Source: Kapaibacterium sp044224925 (GTDB lineage: Bacteria > Bacteroidota > Ignavibacteria > Kapaibacteriales > Kapaibacteriaceae). Taken from it: DNA of 64,000 bases. A model generated the notes under the pieces. That model did not search any database. It saw only the letters and a list, made by a program, of their open reading frames with translations, and was not told the DNA's origin. Below are positions 34,138 to 43,545 of this stretch, piece by piece (the first letter of the stretch is position 1; the number at the start of each line of letters is the position of its first letter). The stretch is from NCBI GenBank assembly GCA_044224925.1, contig JBGAJM010000002.1, positions 124,001-188,000 on the forward strand. Reading direction: 5' to 3'. A program made the position numbers and the translations under genes.

Positions 34138-35043
34138 TCAATTGTCGAACAACTTCTTCACATTGCCCGTGTTCGCCGTGAGTGTGGCATGCATACTCAT
34201 CGCCGGTGCGGGTGCTGCTTTCGTAACTGTCTTTGCGGGCTTGGCCTTGCTACCCTTCTTCCCTGCCGGTGCCGGCGTTGCCGCCATCGGCTCTGGAGCT
34301 GACGTCGTCGTTGGCAGTGGAAGCTTCTTGAAGGAGAGCCGAAGGTCAGCGTTCTTCACCTCGCCGAGGGCAGCCTTCACGGCAGCGATACGATCGTCAA
34401 GAAGTTTGTCGTTCGGGTCGGCAAGGGCGGTCGGCGGCATTGGCTCGGGCGGTGGCACGGTACCTTTCTTCGCCTTCTTCGTTGCCTTCACCCACGCGTC
34501 GTGTGCTTTGTGATACTCGGCATCGGCCTTGGCCTTCTCTGGTCCAAGCTGATCGGCATCAGGAGCGATCGAGAACACAACATTGAACTCCTGGTTTGCA
34601 CGAAGCTTCTCGCCCATGTCTGCGAGTTCCTTTCTCGCTTCCGCGGTGAGCGAGGCCGAATTGAGATCGAAACCGCGCACCGAGAACCACTGCTCGCCTT
34701 GCTTGAGCTCGCGAACTTTGAAATCGCGCTTGATCTCTGTGAATTTGGTCGAGGGCGGAACAGTAACGGAAAACTCCTTGCGGAGCACATTGTACCCGGC
34801 GATCGCAAGCTTGAACTCGCCTGCCTGGTTCATCAGCACCAGATACGTACCGTCGGTGGAACTCACATTGGTCGGTTGGGAGCGTTTGCCCGAGGGATCA
34901 TACACGTAAAGTTTGCAGCCGATCGGTTTTCCCGTGGCCTCATCATACACATGGCCTTCCATACGGGTAACCGCCTGCTGTGAGAACAGCATGGTCGTGT
35001 TCAGGAGAAGAAAGCCGATCAACGCGGCGACCATTCGGATCAT
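34138..35043 (-). CDS. Exported protein: carboxypeptidase-regulatory-like domain plus OmpA-like segment
   Basis: A protein of 301 residues from the ATG at 35043 (AGAAAG upstream); a longer frame to 35121 would run into the hydratase gene. A signal peptide (MVAALIGFLLLNTTMLFSQ) is followed by a CarboxypepD_reg-type sandwich (GHVYDEATGKPIGCKLYVYD, STDGTYLVLMNQAGEFKLAI). The next part, FDLNSASLTAEARKELADMG, resembles the start of an OmpA domain but the peptidoglycan-binding motif is not clearly complete. The C-terminal third is Ala/Lys/Pro-rich and low in complexity. Likely periplasmic or outer-membrane associated. Confidence 0.75.
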   Translation of the reverse strand: MIRMVAALIGFLLLNTTMLFSQQAVTRMEGHVYDEATGKPIGCKLYVYDPSGKRSQPTNVSSTDGTYLVLMNQAGEFKLAIAGYNVLRKEFSVTVPPSTKFTEIKRDFKVRELKQGEQWFSVRGFDLNSASLTAEARKELADMGEKLRANQEFNVVFSIAPDADQLGPEKAKADAEYHKAHDAWVKATKKAKKGTVPPPEPMPPTALADPNDKLLDDRIAAVKAALGEVKNADLRLSFKKLPLPTTTSAPEPMAATPAPAGKKGSKAKPAKTVTKAAPAPAMSMHATLTANTGNVKKLFDN

Positions 35044-35053
35044 AGCATTCTTT

Positions 35054-35818
35054 CTAGTTCTTTGGTTCGAGAAATGAAGCGATTCCTTGTTTACAATCTT
35101 CTGTTTGTCGTGTGAACGCATTCATGGCAGCGGCATACTGCAGGCCGGCATCGACCGACATGCCGGGAAGTGCGTTGAGCATGTGCTTGGAAAGCGCCAT
35201 GGAGGATGCACTGTTGCGCGACATCCGTTGTGCGATGTCCAATGTTGTCAGCTCTAGTACAGCATCATCGACCACCGTGGTGACCATTCCGATGCGAAGG
35301 GCCTCGTCCGCAGAGATCGTATCCGCGGTAAGTACCAGACGTCGTGCTTGCGTATCGCCGATCTTCCGCAGAAGATAGACCATCACGATGGCGGGTATGA
35401 AGCCGATCTTCACCTCTGAATAGCCAAAGACGGCCTTCTCGCGTGCGGCCACTACAAGATCGCAGACGGTTGCGAGACCGGCGCCGCCCGCAATGGCCGG
35501 ACCGTGCACCATGGCGATCACCGGCTTGGGCAACGTGCAGATGTTCTGGAACATCTGCATCAGCGCCGTCGAATCGGCGAGATTCTCCATCGGGGAGTTC
35601 TGGGCAATCTGCTGTAGGTACGAAAGATCGGCACCGGCACAGAAGGCAGGTCCCGACCCCTTGAGGATGACCACACGAACATCATCCGCGTCGCGCATTC
35701 GCGCGAGCGCAGCATTGATCGCAACGACCATCTCTGCACTCAATGCATTGCGCTTTTCAGGTCTGTTCAGGATGATCGTGCCAATGGCACCATCGATCTC
35801 GGTACGTACTAGTTCCAT
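35054..35818 (-). CDS. Enoyl-CoA hydratase/isomerase family protein
   Basis: A protein of 254 residues of the crotonase fold. The oxyanion-hole segments are FCAGADLSYLQ and GPAIAGGAGLATVCDLVVA. A catalytic Glu lies in FGYSEVKIGFIPA. The SEVKIGFIPA form, without the GGTQ stretch of classic hydratases, is seen in methylglutaconyl-CoA hydratase-like members (leucine breakdown), but no other gene of that pathway is near. It ends ten bases before the OmpA-like gene and starts nine bases after the subtilase at 35828. Confidence 0.88.
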   Translation of the reverse strand: MELVRTEIDGAIGTIILNRPEKRNALSAEMVVAINAALARMRDADDVRVVILKGSGPAFCAGADLSYLQQIAQNSPMENLADSTALMQMFQNICTLPKPVIAMVHGPAIAGGAGLATVCDLVVAAREKAVFGYSEVKIGFIPAIVMVYLLRKIGDTQARRLVLTADTISADEALRIGMVTTVVDDAVLELTTLDIAQRMSRNSASSMALSKHMLNALPGMSVDAGLQYAAAMNAFTRQTEDCKQGIASFLEPKN

Positions 35819-35827
35819 GGTGCAAAC

Positions 35828-38575
35828 TTAACGAAGAACCATGAGGGGAGCCGATACGACCGCGCCTTGCGAGGCGACGACCACTGTGTAGGATCCCGAA
35901 GCCCATGCGCGAACGTCGAGCGGCACATCGAGAGCTCCTGCCGTTGTGGCCATGCTGAGCTCGACCATCAAACGCCCTTGAAGATCGTACACGCGCAGCA
36001 CAACGGTGCCATCCTTTGCTGTGGTGAGCGGGACGTTCACATGTGATGAGGCGGGAAGGGGAAAGGGAGCGCCCACGGTAAGCGTTGCTGTGGATGCAGG
36101 GGGAACGACGCTCGCAGCCAGATCGATGGCACGGGCGAGGACCGTGTCGATGGCAATGGCAAGTCGTACCGTGCGGACCTCGTTGGGATGCCAAGCACCA
36201 TTGAACATCGTTCCCACGAGGATCGACACATCGTTGGCGTTCTGGTATTGAAGCGATGTGCCGCTTCGCAACAAGCTGTCCTTGAATGCGGCTGAAATGC
36301 CGCGGTACGTGGTGGTATTGTCGAGGCCACAAGCAATGGGTGAGGACGTTGTCCATGGCGAGGATGCTGAGCAGGCCACGTACGGTCCACCTTGGGCGGA
36401 CACGGTCTGAACCACTGATGATGGCGACGCTGTTTGTTGTGCCATCGAGGTGACATTCGATGCGGGTTGTGAACCAAGGTCCCAGTCGAAGAACCACGCA
36501 ATGCCGACGTCGTACAGGATACTGTCGCCAATGTTCGTGAATGTCATGTCCGACACGAACAGACCGGAGTCGGCTGCCGCCACGCGGACGCGTTGATCGA
36601 TCTGCAGGTGCAATCGCATGGAATCCGGAGCAGCGGCATCAGTGGCAATGCCACGCAATGCGTCGGGATCGATGAAGGGTTTGCTAGGCACAAAATGATC
36701 GTCAACACCACGTTGAGACCGGATGCTGCTGACCACTCGACCGTGAGAACCGATCACCAAGCCGCCTTCTGCCAACATTCCACAGAAGGCCCGGTACGAG
36801 ACACCGTTGCCTTGACCGCGCTCTGGGTCCGTGTTACCGATACGCACATGGTCTCCCACGCTCAAGCGTAACACATCGTTGGCGAGGTCCACGTAGGACG
36901 GGGCGGGTGTAACACTTGCGAGGAGGACCGATGTGTACGTGCCACCGCGAGTCGGTGTGCCCGACACTTCTGTTCGAAGGAAGATGGTGGTGTCAGAGGC
37001 TCGATCGACGACCAGCGTGATCGGCGGCAGTGTTCGCTCTTCGCCGGCCTTGAGACCGGATGTTGAGAACGTCGGCGTCAGAAGACGCACGCTGGATGAT
37101 GGATCGCGCACAACGGACGTGGTGGCCGTGATCGGACCGATGGCTGCGAGTTCATTGCGGACGGTGAGAAGAACGTCGATGGTGTCGCCAAGGCCATACC
37201 GCATGGCATTGCGCCGATTGGTGATAGTGGTCGACGTGACCAAGATCCCGGGCGTTGAGTCCGGATCGAGTGTGACAGCCTTGAAGGCATTGATGCGACC
37301 GGGTACGAGATCTGCCGAGCGCGGGTTCTTATCACGAATATCGTCCACCGATTCGCGCGCCAACGCAAGGGCCTGGGCCGCGCTCAACGATGGGTGGCGA
37401 GACCGGATCAGTCCGACGACACCCGCAACGATGGGCGCAGAGCCCGACGTGCAGCAGAAGCCTCCATATGTCCCGTCGTTGGATGTTGCTTTTGTTTCGT
37501 TACCGGGTGCCATCACGTCGACGCCCGGTCCCAATGCCGACATTCCCACGACCGTATCTCGCGGATCGGTAACGCCAACACCGAGCACACCAGGATATCC
37601 TGCAGGATAGAATGGCGCTGTTGTCCCATGATTGCCGGCTGCCGCAACGATGGCCGTGCCTCGTGCAAGCACGTACTGCACAACAGCCTCGTCCGTGCAT
37701 GACCGGTTGAAGCCTCCCCAAGAGCAGTTCACCACCGACACGCCGTTCCGCGCACAATACAGCAGCGACTCATAGCCGTAGATGATACCGCGTTGTCCGT
37801 TCGGCATGGTCTTGAGTGGAACGATCTTGCAGTTGAACCCAACACCGGCAATACCCTTGCCGTTGTTGGTGGATGCACTGCAGATCCCGGCCACGGCCGT
37901 GCCGTGACCTTCGGTGGAGTTGTAGGTGTCACCCGGCTTGGTGCTGTCATCCTTCGATGTGAAGGAATAACCGCGATGGTCGTCGACGTAGCCGTTGTTA
38001 TCGTCGTCCTTGTCGTTGTCCGGCACTTCTCCCGCATTCACGGCGATGTTCTCTGACAGGTCCTCATGATCCTGCTTCACGCCACTATCACTGATGCCGA
38101 TACGAATGGTATCGGAACCGCGTTCGATCTCCCATGCTTCATAGGCCTTGATGGTTGCGAGCATCGGTTGTTCCGATATCAACGAGTCGTTCGGTGTGAA
38201 GCCGCACAGCTGTGCGACCGAGATCGGTTCGGCGATCTCGATGCCGGTGCATCCCCGCATAAGTCGAGCACAGATCAACTCAGGAGCGATCTGTCGATCG
38301 CGCAGGCGCACTACGAACGTGCGCAGGAGTGGCTCTTCAAGTGCCAAGGCGCGAGCGATGTCGTTGCGTTGCAACGTGGATGCATCCTTTTCGCGACGTG
38401 CCGTTAGCGAATGTTCATATGGCAGAATGGCATGGTCGATCTCGATGCCATTGCGCGCGGCGATCTGCTGCACGGTCTCGGTGCGAAGCGCGTCGCGGTC
38501 GAAGCGCACATGGATGCGATCCTCAAGAACGGGATCGGTGGTGGCAAGGAGAAGAAGGAGGAGAAGTGTGCTCAT
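35828..38575 (-). CDS. Secreted S8 family subtilisin-like protease with T9SS-type tail (copy 1)
   Basis: A protein of 915 residues from the ATG at 38575, which overlaps the stop of the next subtilase gene by four bases. A signal peptide opens it (MSTLLLLLLLATT). The catalytic triad is visible: Asp163 (GISDSGVKQDHEDL), His224 (GHGTAVAG) and Ser377 (CCTSGSAPIVAG), with the oxyanion Asn315 in AAGNHG. An inserted loop DKDDDNNGYVDDHRG looks calcium-binding. The second half is beta-rich. It ends with a sorting-type tail (RVYDLQGRLMVELS ... SGSYTVVVASQ ... LMVLR). The Ser motif departs from the usual GTSMA but keeps the nucleophile. Confidence 0.93.
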   Translation of the reverse strand: MSTLLLLLLLATTDPVLEDRIHVRFDRDALRTETVQQIAARNGIEIDHAILPYEHSLTARREKDASTLQRNDIARALALEEPLLRTFVVRLRDRQIAPELICARLMRGCTGIEIAEPISVAQLCGFTPNDSLISEQPMLATIKAYEAWEIERGSDTIRIGISDSGVKQDHEDLSENIAVNAGEVPDNDKDDDNNGYVDDHRGYSFTSKDDSTKPGDTYNSTEGHGTAVAGICSASTNNGKGIAGVGFNCKIVPLKTMPNGQRGIIYGYESLLYCARNGVSVVNCSWGGFNRSCTDEAVVQYVLARGTAIVAAAGNHGTTAPFYPAGYPGVLGVGVTDPRDTVVGMSALGPGVDVMAPGNETKATSNDGTYGGFCCTSGSAPIVAGVVGLIRSRHPSLSAAQALALARESVDDIRDKNPRSADLVPGRINAFKAVTLDPDSTPGILVTSTTITNRRNAMRYGLGDTIDVLLTVRNELAAIGPITATTSVVRDPSSSVRLLTPTFSTSGLKAGEERTLPPITLVVDRASDTTIFLRTEVSGTPTRGGTYTSVLLASVTPAPSYVDLANDVLRLSVGDHVRIGNTDPERGQGNGVSYRAFCGMLAEGGLVIGSHGRVVSSIRSQRGVDDHFVPSKPFIDPDALRGIATDAAAPDSMRLHLQIDQRVRVAAADSGLFVSDMTFTNIGDSILYDVGIAWFFDWDLGSQPASNVTSMAQQTASPSSVVQTVSAQGGPYVACSASSPWTTSSPIACGLDNTTTYRGISAAFKDSLLRSGTSLQYQNANDVSILVGTMFNGAWHPNEVRTVRLAIAIDTVLARAIDLAASVVPPASTATLTVGAPFPLPASSHVNVPLTTAKDGTVVLRVYDLQGRLMVELSMATTAGALDVPLDVRAWASGSYTVVVASQGAVVSAPLMVLR

Positions 38576-41364
38576 TTGTTGATCAACAGTCGATAGGAAC
38601 GTGGACCGCTCGCACCCCAAACACGCACGATGTAGACACCGCTGCTCCAGGCATTCGTCGACAGCGTTGTCGTGGTCGATGCGGCATCCACTGGTGACGT
38701 CGAGACAAGAGCGCCTGCAATGTCGACAATGTCGATGCGCGACGTTTGCAGAGCATGCGAGATCTGAACAGCGTCGGTTGCCGGATTCGGGGCGATGCGC
38801 TGTGCATCCTCTTCATCCTCGCGCACACTTGTCGGGTTGAGAAGAACATTTCGCACCGCGTCCTGGGCTTCCTGTTCGGAATCTCCAGTGCCGATCACGA
38901 CGGTGAATGCGCGCTCTTCGCCTGGACCCATGTCCTTGGTGAACCGCATACCAATGAGTGTGATGATGTCGTCGGGCGTCGTTGCCTGGACCGATGTGCC
39001 GCTCTTCAAGAGCTCGATCTTCGTGCTCGAGGGCATGATGCCACCAACGGTCCGATCGGCATAGGCAAAGCCTGCCACCTGCGGCGCTGCTTCCGTCGTT
39101 GCGACGCTTGCGCTCACCCCACAGACGATGGCGATCGGATTTCCATCCCTGGTGATCTGTTCGGCAGCCGCAGGGATCGCTGCAAATGATTCGGGGATCG
39201 CCTCCGGACAGAGACGCACCTTGTTTCGGAGTCCCGCATATCCAAGGTCCCAGTCAAAGAAGAATCCGCCGGAGATATTCCGGAACGTCGTCGTCGTGGT
39301 GTTCTTCATGGTCACGAAGATCACTGTGGCCGTGCCCCACGCCGAGGGGAATCGACACGACAGCGTCACGTCCAACCCGAACGGTGCACGAATGATGCCA
39401 ACGGCCGTATCGGGTGACGAGAATGCTTTTCCTGTTGTGAAGTCGGACGTACGATCCGTGTTCAAGAAGGCGCTGGCAACTTGCTGGTCGTTCTCGGTGA
39501 CAACAAAGCCGCTATAGAAGTTCATCACACGAGCCCGGTTCTTGTACACGAACCCAACACCAAGTCTGTCCTTCTCGTCCGACGATCCGAACCAGCCATT
39601 GTCGAAGATCGAGTAGGCGAGACGCTCGTTCTGCATCGTGATGCCATTCATCGGCTTGCGCCAATTGATGAGATCGCGATCTTCATACGTGCCATCATTC
39701 GTGAACCGCAGTCCCAGTACCAGTGGGAGCGACGTGGTGGTGTGCGGGACGATCCGGAAAGGACCGACGATCGCCGACCCGTTCGTTGCGAGGGAGATCG
39801 CGGCAGACGATGCATCGAGGATCGTAACATCCCAGCCATTCGCCGTTCCGATGTAGGGAATGCATCGCAACTCGCTCACACTTCCCAGATAGTTCATCAC
39901 ACTGAATTCGAACAACAGCGTGTCTCCTTCAGCATATCGAGTAGCGATGGTGCCATCGGTATGGCGCACGGTCGTTGACACGATCCGTACACTTGGCATG
40001 CTCATCGGATCGAGGTCGACCATCTTTTGCAGATCGATCCTGCCCGGGATCAGTGTACCGTACTGTGGTTGCAGCGACGACACATCCACGGTGCAGTGCC
40101 GAGCGAACTCCATTGCCTGCATGGCATTGAGCGTTGGATGCCGATGTCGGATCAGGGCGACCATGGCCGCTCCCATCGGCGCAGCATAGGACGTACCCGA
40201 TGTTGCCGAGGTATACGTATTGCCGGTCGTGGTCGTGAGTGCATTTCTGCCCGGTGCAAGCACATCGGCATTCACACCATAGGCCGTGTTCGTGGTCACG
40301 AGATCATCGATCGTTGTTTCTCCAACACCCAAGGCTCCGCGATAGGCGGCTGGATAATTTTCGAGGATACCACCTTCATTCCCGGATGAACACACAACGG
40401 CCATGTTCTTCGAAACACAGTAATCGATGACGGACTGATCGATGGAGGAATACGGAGCGGTGACGCCCCACGATGTATTCACCACATCAAATCCCATGTC
40501 CGCCGCATAGATCAGCGACGGATAGCCATAGATCACACCCTTTTCTTTTGTGCTTCCTGCCTTGATCGGAAAGATCTTGCATCGAGCACCAACACCGGTG
40601 ATGCCGATCCCGTTGTTCTGTGTTGCTCCGGCAAGACCGGCCACTTCGGTCCCATGACTCGTATTGCTGTTGGCCGTCACTCCGGGCGGCGTGCCATCGT
40701 CGGCAGACGACATGTTGCATCCCTGATAGTCGTCCACCACGCCATTGCCATCGTCGTCGATGCCATTGCTGGGCACTTCCTTCGTGTTCGTCCATAGAGA
40801 GTTGCGAAGGTCCTCGTGGGTTTGATCGATCCCCCCATCGATCACGGCCACCACAACATCCTCGCCACCCTGCTCCTTATCCCATGCCGTGATCGCATTG
40901 ATCACGTTGAGGAAGAGCTGTTGCGATGCTCGTGGATCGTTCGGAAGTGCATGGGGCATGGGCACATACCATGGCTCCACCACGTCGAGCAGCGGCAGCG
41001 CGGCCTTGAACTTCCCTGCCATGATCGATGGCGGGATCGGGCCCTCGTACGAAATGGCGAAAGTGCGTGCGAGCTGGTCTGCCGGAGAGTCCGCACGACG
41101 TGCCGAGAACATCAGGGTCTTGGAGGGGGCAGGGTTGCGAGGGGCGAAGTGGTGCACGATGCGGCACCCCTCCGGGAGGAGACGCTGGGCCTCTGCCTCC
41201 GACGTGGCAACGCCCAACTGGAAGCGAATACGAAGGACATTGGACACCACGTGCACGGTTCGACCACCGATCTGCTCCTCGATCACCGGATGGCCGTCGA
41301 CGCCGGCCCATGCGATCATGCAGGAGGAGATCAGAAGCCAAAGCAGTATGAATGGTCGTTTCAC
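38572..41364 (-). CDS. Secreted S8 family subtilisin-like protease with T9SS-type tail (copy 2)
   Basis: A protein of 930 residues from a GTG at 41364 with GAGGA four bases before it. A signal peptide is present (FILLWLLISSCMIAWAG). The triad is Asp176 (AVIDGGIDQTHEDL), His237 (SHGTEVAG) and Ser392 (ATSGTSYAAPMG), with Asn329 (SSGNEG). The loop GIDDDGNGVVDDYQG matches that of copy 1. The tail has APNPATDAVQIS and SSGVYIVRVWG, ending RLLINK, a good type A sorting domain. It is a paralog of the following gene: same order, same length class, same loop. The two form a coupled operon. Its start is divergent from dnaX. Confidence 0.94.
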   Translation of the reverse strand: MKRPFILLWLLISSCMIAWAGVDGHPVIEEQIGGRTVHVVSNVLRIRFQLGVATSEAEAQRLLPEGCRIVHHFAPRNPAPSKTLMFSARRADSPADQLARTFAISYEGPIPPSIMAGKFKAALPLLDVVEPWYVPMPHALPNDPRASQQLFLNVINAITAWDKEQGGEDVVVAVIDGGIDQTHEDLRNSLWTNTKEVPSNGIDDDGNGVVDDYQGCNMSSADDGTPPGVTANSNTSHGTEVAGLAGATQNNGIGITGVGARCKIFPIKAGSTKEKGVIYGYPSLIYAADMGFDVVNTSWGVTAPYSSIDQSVIDYCVSKNMAVVCSSGNEGGILENYPAAYRGALGVGETTIDDLVTTNTAYGVNADVLAPGRNALTTTTGNTYTSATSGTSYAAPMGAAMVALIRHRHPTLNAMQAMEFARHCTVDVSSLQPQYGTLIPGRIDLQKMVDLDPMSMPSVRIVSTTVRHTDGTIATRYAEGDTLLFEFSVMNYLGSVSELRCIPYIGTANGWDVTILDASSAAISLATNGSAIVGPFRIVPHTTTSLPLVLGLRFTNDGTYEDRDLINWRKPMNGITMQNERLAYSIFDNGWFGSSDEKDRLGVGFVYKNRARVMNFYSGFVVTENDQQVASAFLNTDRTSDFTTGKAFSSPDTAVGIIRAPFGLDVTLSCRFPSAWGTATVIFVTMKNTTTTTFRNISGGFFFDWDLGYAGLRNKVRLCPEAIPESFAAIPAAAEQITRDGNPIAIVCGVSASVATTEAAPQVAGFAYADRTVGGIMPSSTKIELLKSGTSVQATTPDDIITLIGMRFTKDMGPGEERAFTVVIGTGDSEQEAQDAVRNVLLNPTSVREDEEDAQRIAPNPATDAVQISHALQTSRIDIVDIAGALVSTSPVDAASTTTTLSTNAWSSGVYIVRVWGASGPRSYRLLINK

Positions 41365-41405
41365 GTCATCCTCGTTTGTCGTTCCAAAAAAGTATTGCAG
41401 TTTCC

Positions 41406-43040
41406 ATGACTATGGCCGATCAGCAAAGTTTCATCGTCACTGCCCGCAAATGGCGTCCATTGAAGTTCTCGGACGTTGTCGGGCAAGAACACATCACCAC
41501 TACCCTGAAGAATGCGATCAAAAGCGATCGCATTCACCATGCCTATCTCTTCACGGGTCCGCGAGGGGTGGGCAAGACCACCTGCGCCCGCATTCTCGCT
41601 CGCGCCGTGAATTGTCCGAATGCTGTGGACTTCGAACCCTGCAACCAGTGCCAGACGTGCACGGATATGCTCGAGGGTCGGAGCGTCGACATCATCGAGA
41701 TCGACGGAGCGTCGAACAACTCCGTGGACGACGTCCGTAAACTCCGCGACAACGCCAAATATGCCCCGATGAGCGGCCGGTACAAAATGTACATCATCGA
41801 CGAAGTGCATATGCTGTCGACGGCCGCTTTCAACGCCCTGCTCAAAACGCTCGAAGAACCGCCTCCGCACTTGATCTTCGTGTTCGCCACCACTGAGATC
41901 CACAAAGTGCCGGCCACCATCCTCAGTCGATGCCAGCGCTACGATTTCCGTCGAATGGAGATCGACACGATCGTGCAACAGTTGCAGCATATCGCCGAGA
42001 GTGACGGGATCACGATCGACGACGGTTCGCTCGTGGCCGTGGCCAAGAAGGCCGATGGCTCGATGCGCGACGCCCAGTCTATCTTCGACCAAGTGGTGGC
42101 CTTTTGCGGGATGACCATTCGGTATGCCGATGTGAGCACGGCCCTGCACCTGATCGACCTGGACTTCTACTTCGGTCTGTCGGAGGCCGTTCGTGAGCAC
42201 GACGTGCAGCGGATGTTCGACATGGCCCGGCAGGTGATCGGTCGGGGTTACGACCTTCAGGAATGTCTTATCGGTCTGCTCGAGCATTTCCGGAACATCC
42301 TTACCGTGATCGCCACGAAGGGAACGCAACTGATCGATGCCTCGCAGGCCGATCGAGAGCGCTATGCCACAGAGGCGGCACTCCTCACGAAGGCCGACGT
42401 TGTTCGGATCATGACGTTGATCTCGCAGGGCGAGGCCATCCTCCGTCAGAACCCACCGCAGCCTCGCATCCGCTTCGAGTTCACGCTGGTGCAGTTGGCC
42501 ACGATGGACAGCACGATCGAACTGAGCGATCTTCTCAAACGACTTGGAACGGCGAATGCCGGCTTGGGGCCGGGGTCCCCTAGCCGCCCTTTTGAACGTT
42601 CGGCACCCGCCCCGACGGTGCGTGCTGAATCCCCCGCGACCGCTCCGTTGAGTGTCTCATCTCTGTCGGCGGCGAACATCGCCCTGCGCTGGGATGCATT
42701 CTTGGAGACGCTTCCGGAAACCCTCGTCTTCATCAAGGGCGTGTCGAAACAGGCCGCAATGCTCACGATCGAGTTCACCGATGTAGGTGTGCTGTTGCGA
42801 CCGCATGCCGACGTCCTCTATCACCAGCTCGAGGGTCGTATCGCCGCGCTGAAATCACATTTGAAGCAATTCTTTGGCGCGCCATTGGGAGTTCAGCTCT
42901 TTCCCGTGGACACCACGGCCGCCGAATCCACGTCCTCCGATCCCAACGGCGCACCCGCTCTTCTCCCGGAAGACCTTCTGCCCATCGAACGATCGCTCGT
43001 CGAGCTGTTCCATGCGCGAAGAGTGGTCAGCAGAGGGTGA
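41406..43040 (+). CDS. dnaX: DNA polymerase III subunit gamma/tau
   Basis: A protein of 544 residues from the ATG at 41406 (a second ATG at 41412 is also possible; no strong ribosome site marks either). It starts with the family block FIVTARKWRPLKFSDVVGQEH, then Walker A GPRGVGKTTCAR, the zinc module CNQCQTC, Walker B IIDEVHML and the sensor ATTEIHKVPATILSRC. The clamp-loader part covers about 1-370; the rest holds a Pro/Ser/Ala linker and a short C-terminal domain. No slippery A-run for a separate gamma form was noticed. Divergent from the subtilase operon with 41 bases between starts. Confidence 0.95.
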   Translation: MTMADQQSFIVTARKWRPLKFSDVVGQEHITTTLKNAIKSDRIHHAYLFTGPRGVGKTTCARILARAVNCPNAVDFEPCNQCQTCTDMLEGRSVDIIEIDGASNNSVDDVRKLRDNAKYAPMSGRYKMYIIDEVHMLSTAAFNALLKTLEEPPPHLIFVFATTEIHKVPATILSRCQRYDFRRMEIDTIVQQLQHIAESDGITIDDGSLVAVAKKADGSMRDAQSIFDQVVAFCGMTIRYADVSTALHLIDLDFYFGLSEAVREHDVQRMFDMARQVIGRGYDLQECLIGLLEHFRNILTVIATKGTQLIDASQADRERYATEAALLTKADVVRIMTLISQGEAILRQNPPQPRIRFEFTLVQLATMDSTIELSDLLKRLGTANAGLGPGSPSRPFERSAPAPTVRAESPATAPLSVSSLSAANIALRWDAFLETLPETLVFIKGVSKQAAMLTIEFTDVGVLLRPHADVLYHQLEGRIAALKSHLKQFFGAPLGVQLFPVDTTAAESTSSDPNGAPALLPEDLLPIERSLVELFHARRVVSRG

Positions 43041-43075
43041 ACTTGTCACTTGTCACTCGTCACTTGTCACTTGTA
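43041..43075 (+). repeat. Heptanucleotide tandem repeat, five units of ACTTGTC
   Basis: Directly after the dnaX stop codon come five 7-base units: ACTTGTC, ACTTGTC, ACTCGTC, ACTTGTC, ACTTGTA. The following bases, ACTCAAC, look like a decayed sixth unit. The array ends 11 bases before the ATG of the peroxidase gene and takes the place where its ribosome binding site should be. No Shine-Dalgarno-like sequence is seen there. Confidence 0.9.
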
Positions 43076-43086
43076 ACTCAACTCCA

Positions 43087-43545
43087 ATGCTTGCTCCCCT
43101 CTTCTCCGCCCCCACCGACTCCAACGGCACCTTCACGCTCAGCGAAGCACGTGGCTCGTGGCTTGTGCTGTACTTCTACCCGAAGGACGACACGAGCGGC
43201 TGTACGGCCGAAGCCTGTGATTTTCGCGACAACATGAACCGACTCAAGCGGAAGAAGGTGCGCGTCGTTGGTGTGAGTCCGGATTCGCCGAAGAAGCACG
43301 ACAAGTTCAAGCTCAAGTACGAGCTGAACTTTCCGCTGGTGAGCGACGAGGACCATGCCATTTGCGAGGCGTACGGTGTGTGGAAGGAGAAGTCCATGTA
43401 CGGACGGAAGTACATGGGAGTGGAGCGTACGACCTTCATCATCGACCCTAAGGGCAACATCGCACATACGTTCGCGAAGGTGAGTGTGCCGGGTCATGTC
43501 GATGCCATCCTTGCCACCCTCAAAGAACTTGGGGCCCTTGCGTGA
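43087..43545 (+). CDS. bcp: Thiol peroxidase, Bcp/PrxQ family
   Basis: A protein of 152 residues from the ATG at 43087. The active site is FYPKDDTSGCTAEACDFRD, with the peroxidatic Cys39 and resolving Cys44 five residues apart as in Bcp. VVGVSPDSPKKHDKF, VSDEDHAICEAYGVW and RTTFIIDPKGNI complete the thioredoxin fold. It reduces hydroperoxides with thioredoxin as donor. Its stop overlaps the GTG of the next gene by four bases. Confidence 0.95.
   Translation: MLAPLFSAPTDSNGTFTLSEARGSWLVLYFYPKDDTSGCTAEACDFRDNMNRLKRKKVRVVGVSPDSPKKHDKFKLKYELNFPLVSDEDHAICEAYGVWKEKSMYGRKYMGVERTTFIIDPKGNIAHTFAKVSVPGHVDAILATLKELGALA

Noticed and set aside
41361..42329. Minus-strand frame of 322 codons opposite dnaX
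   Set aside because: Shadow of dnaX, which has all family motifs.
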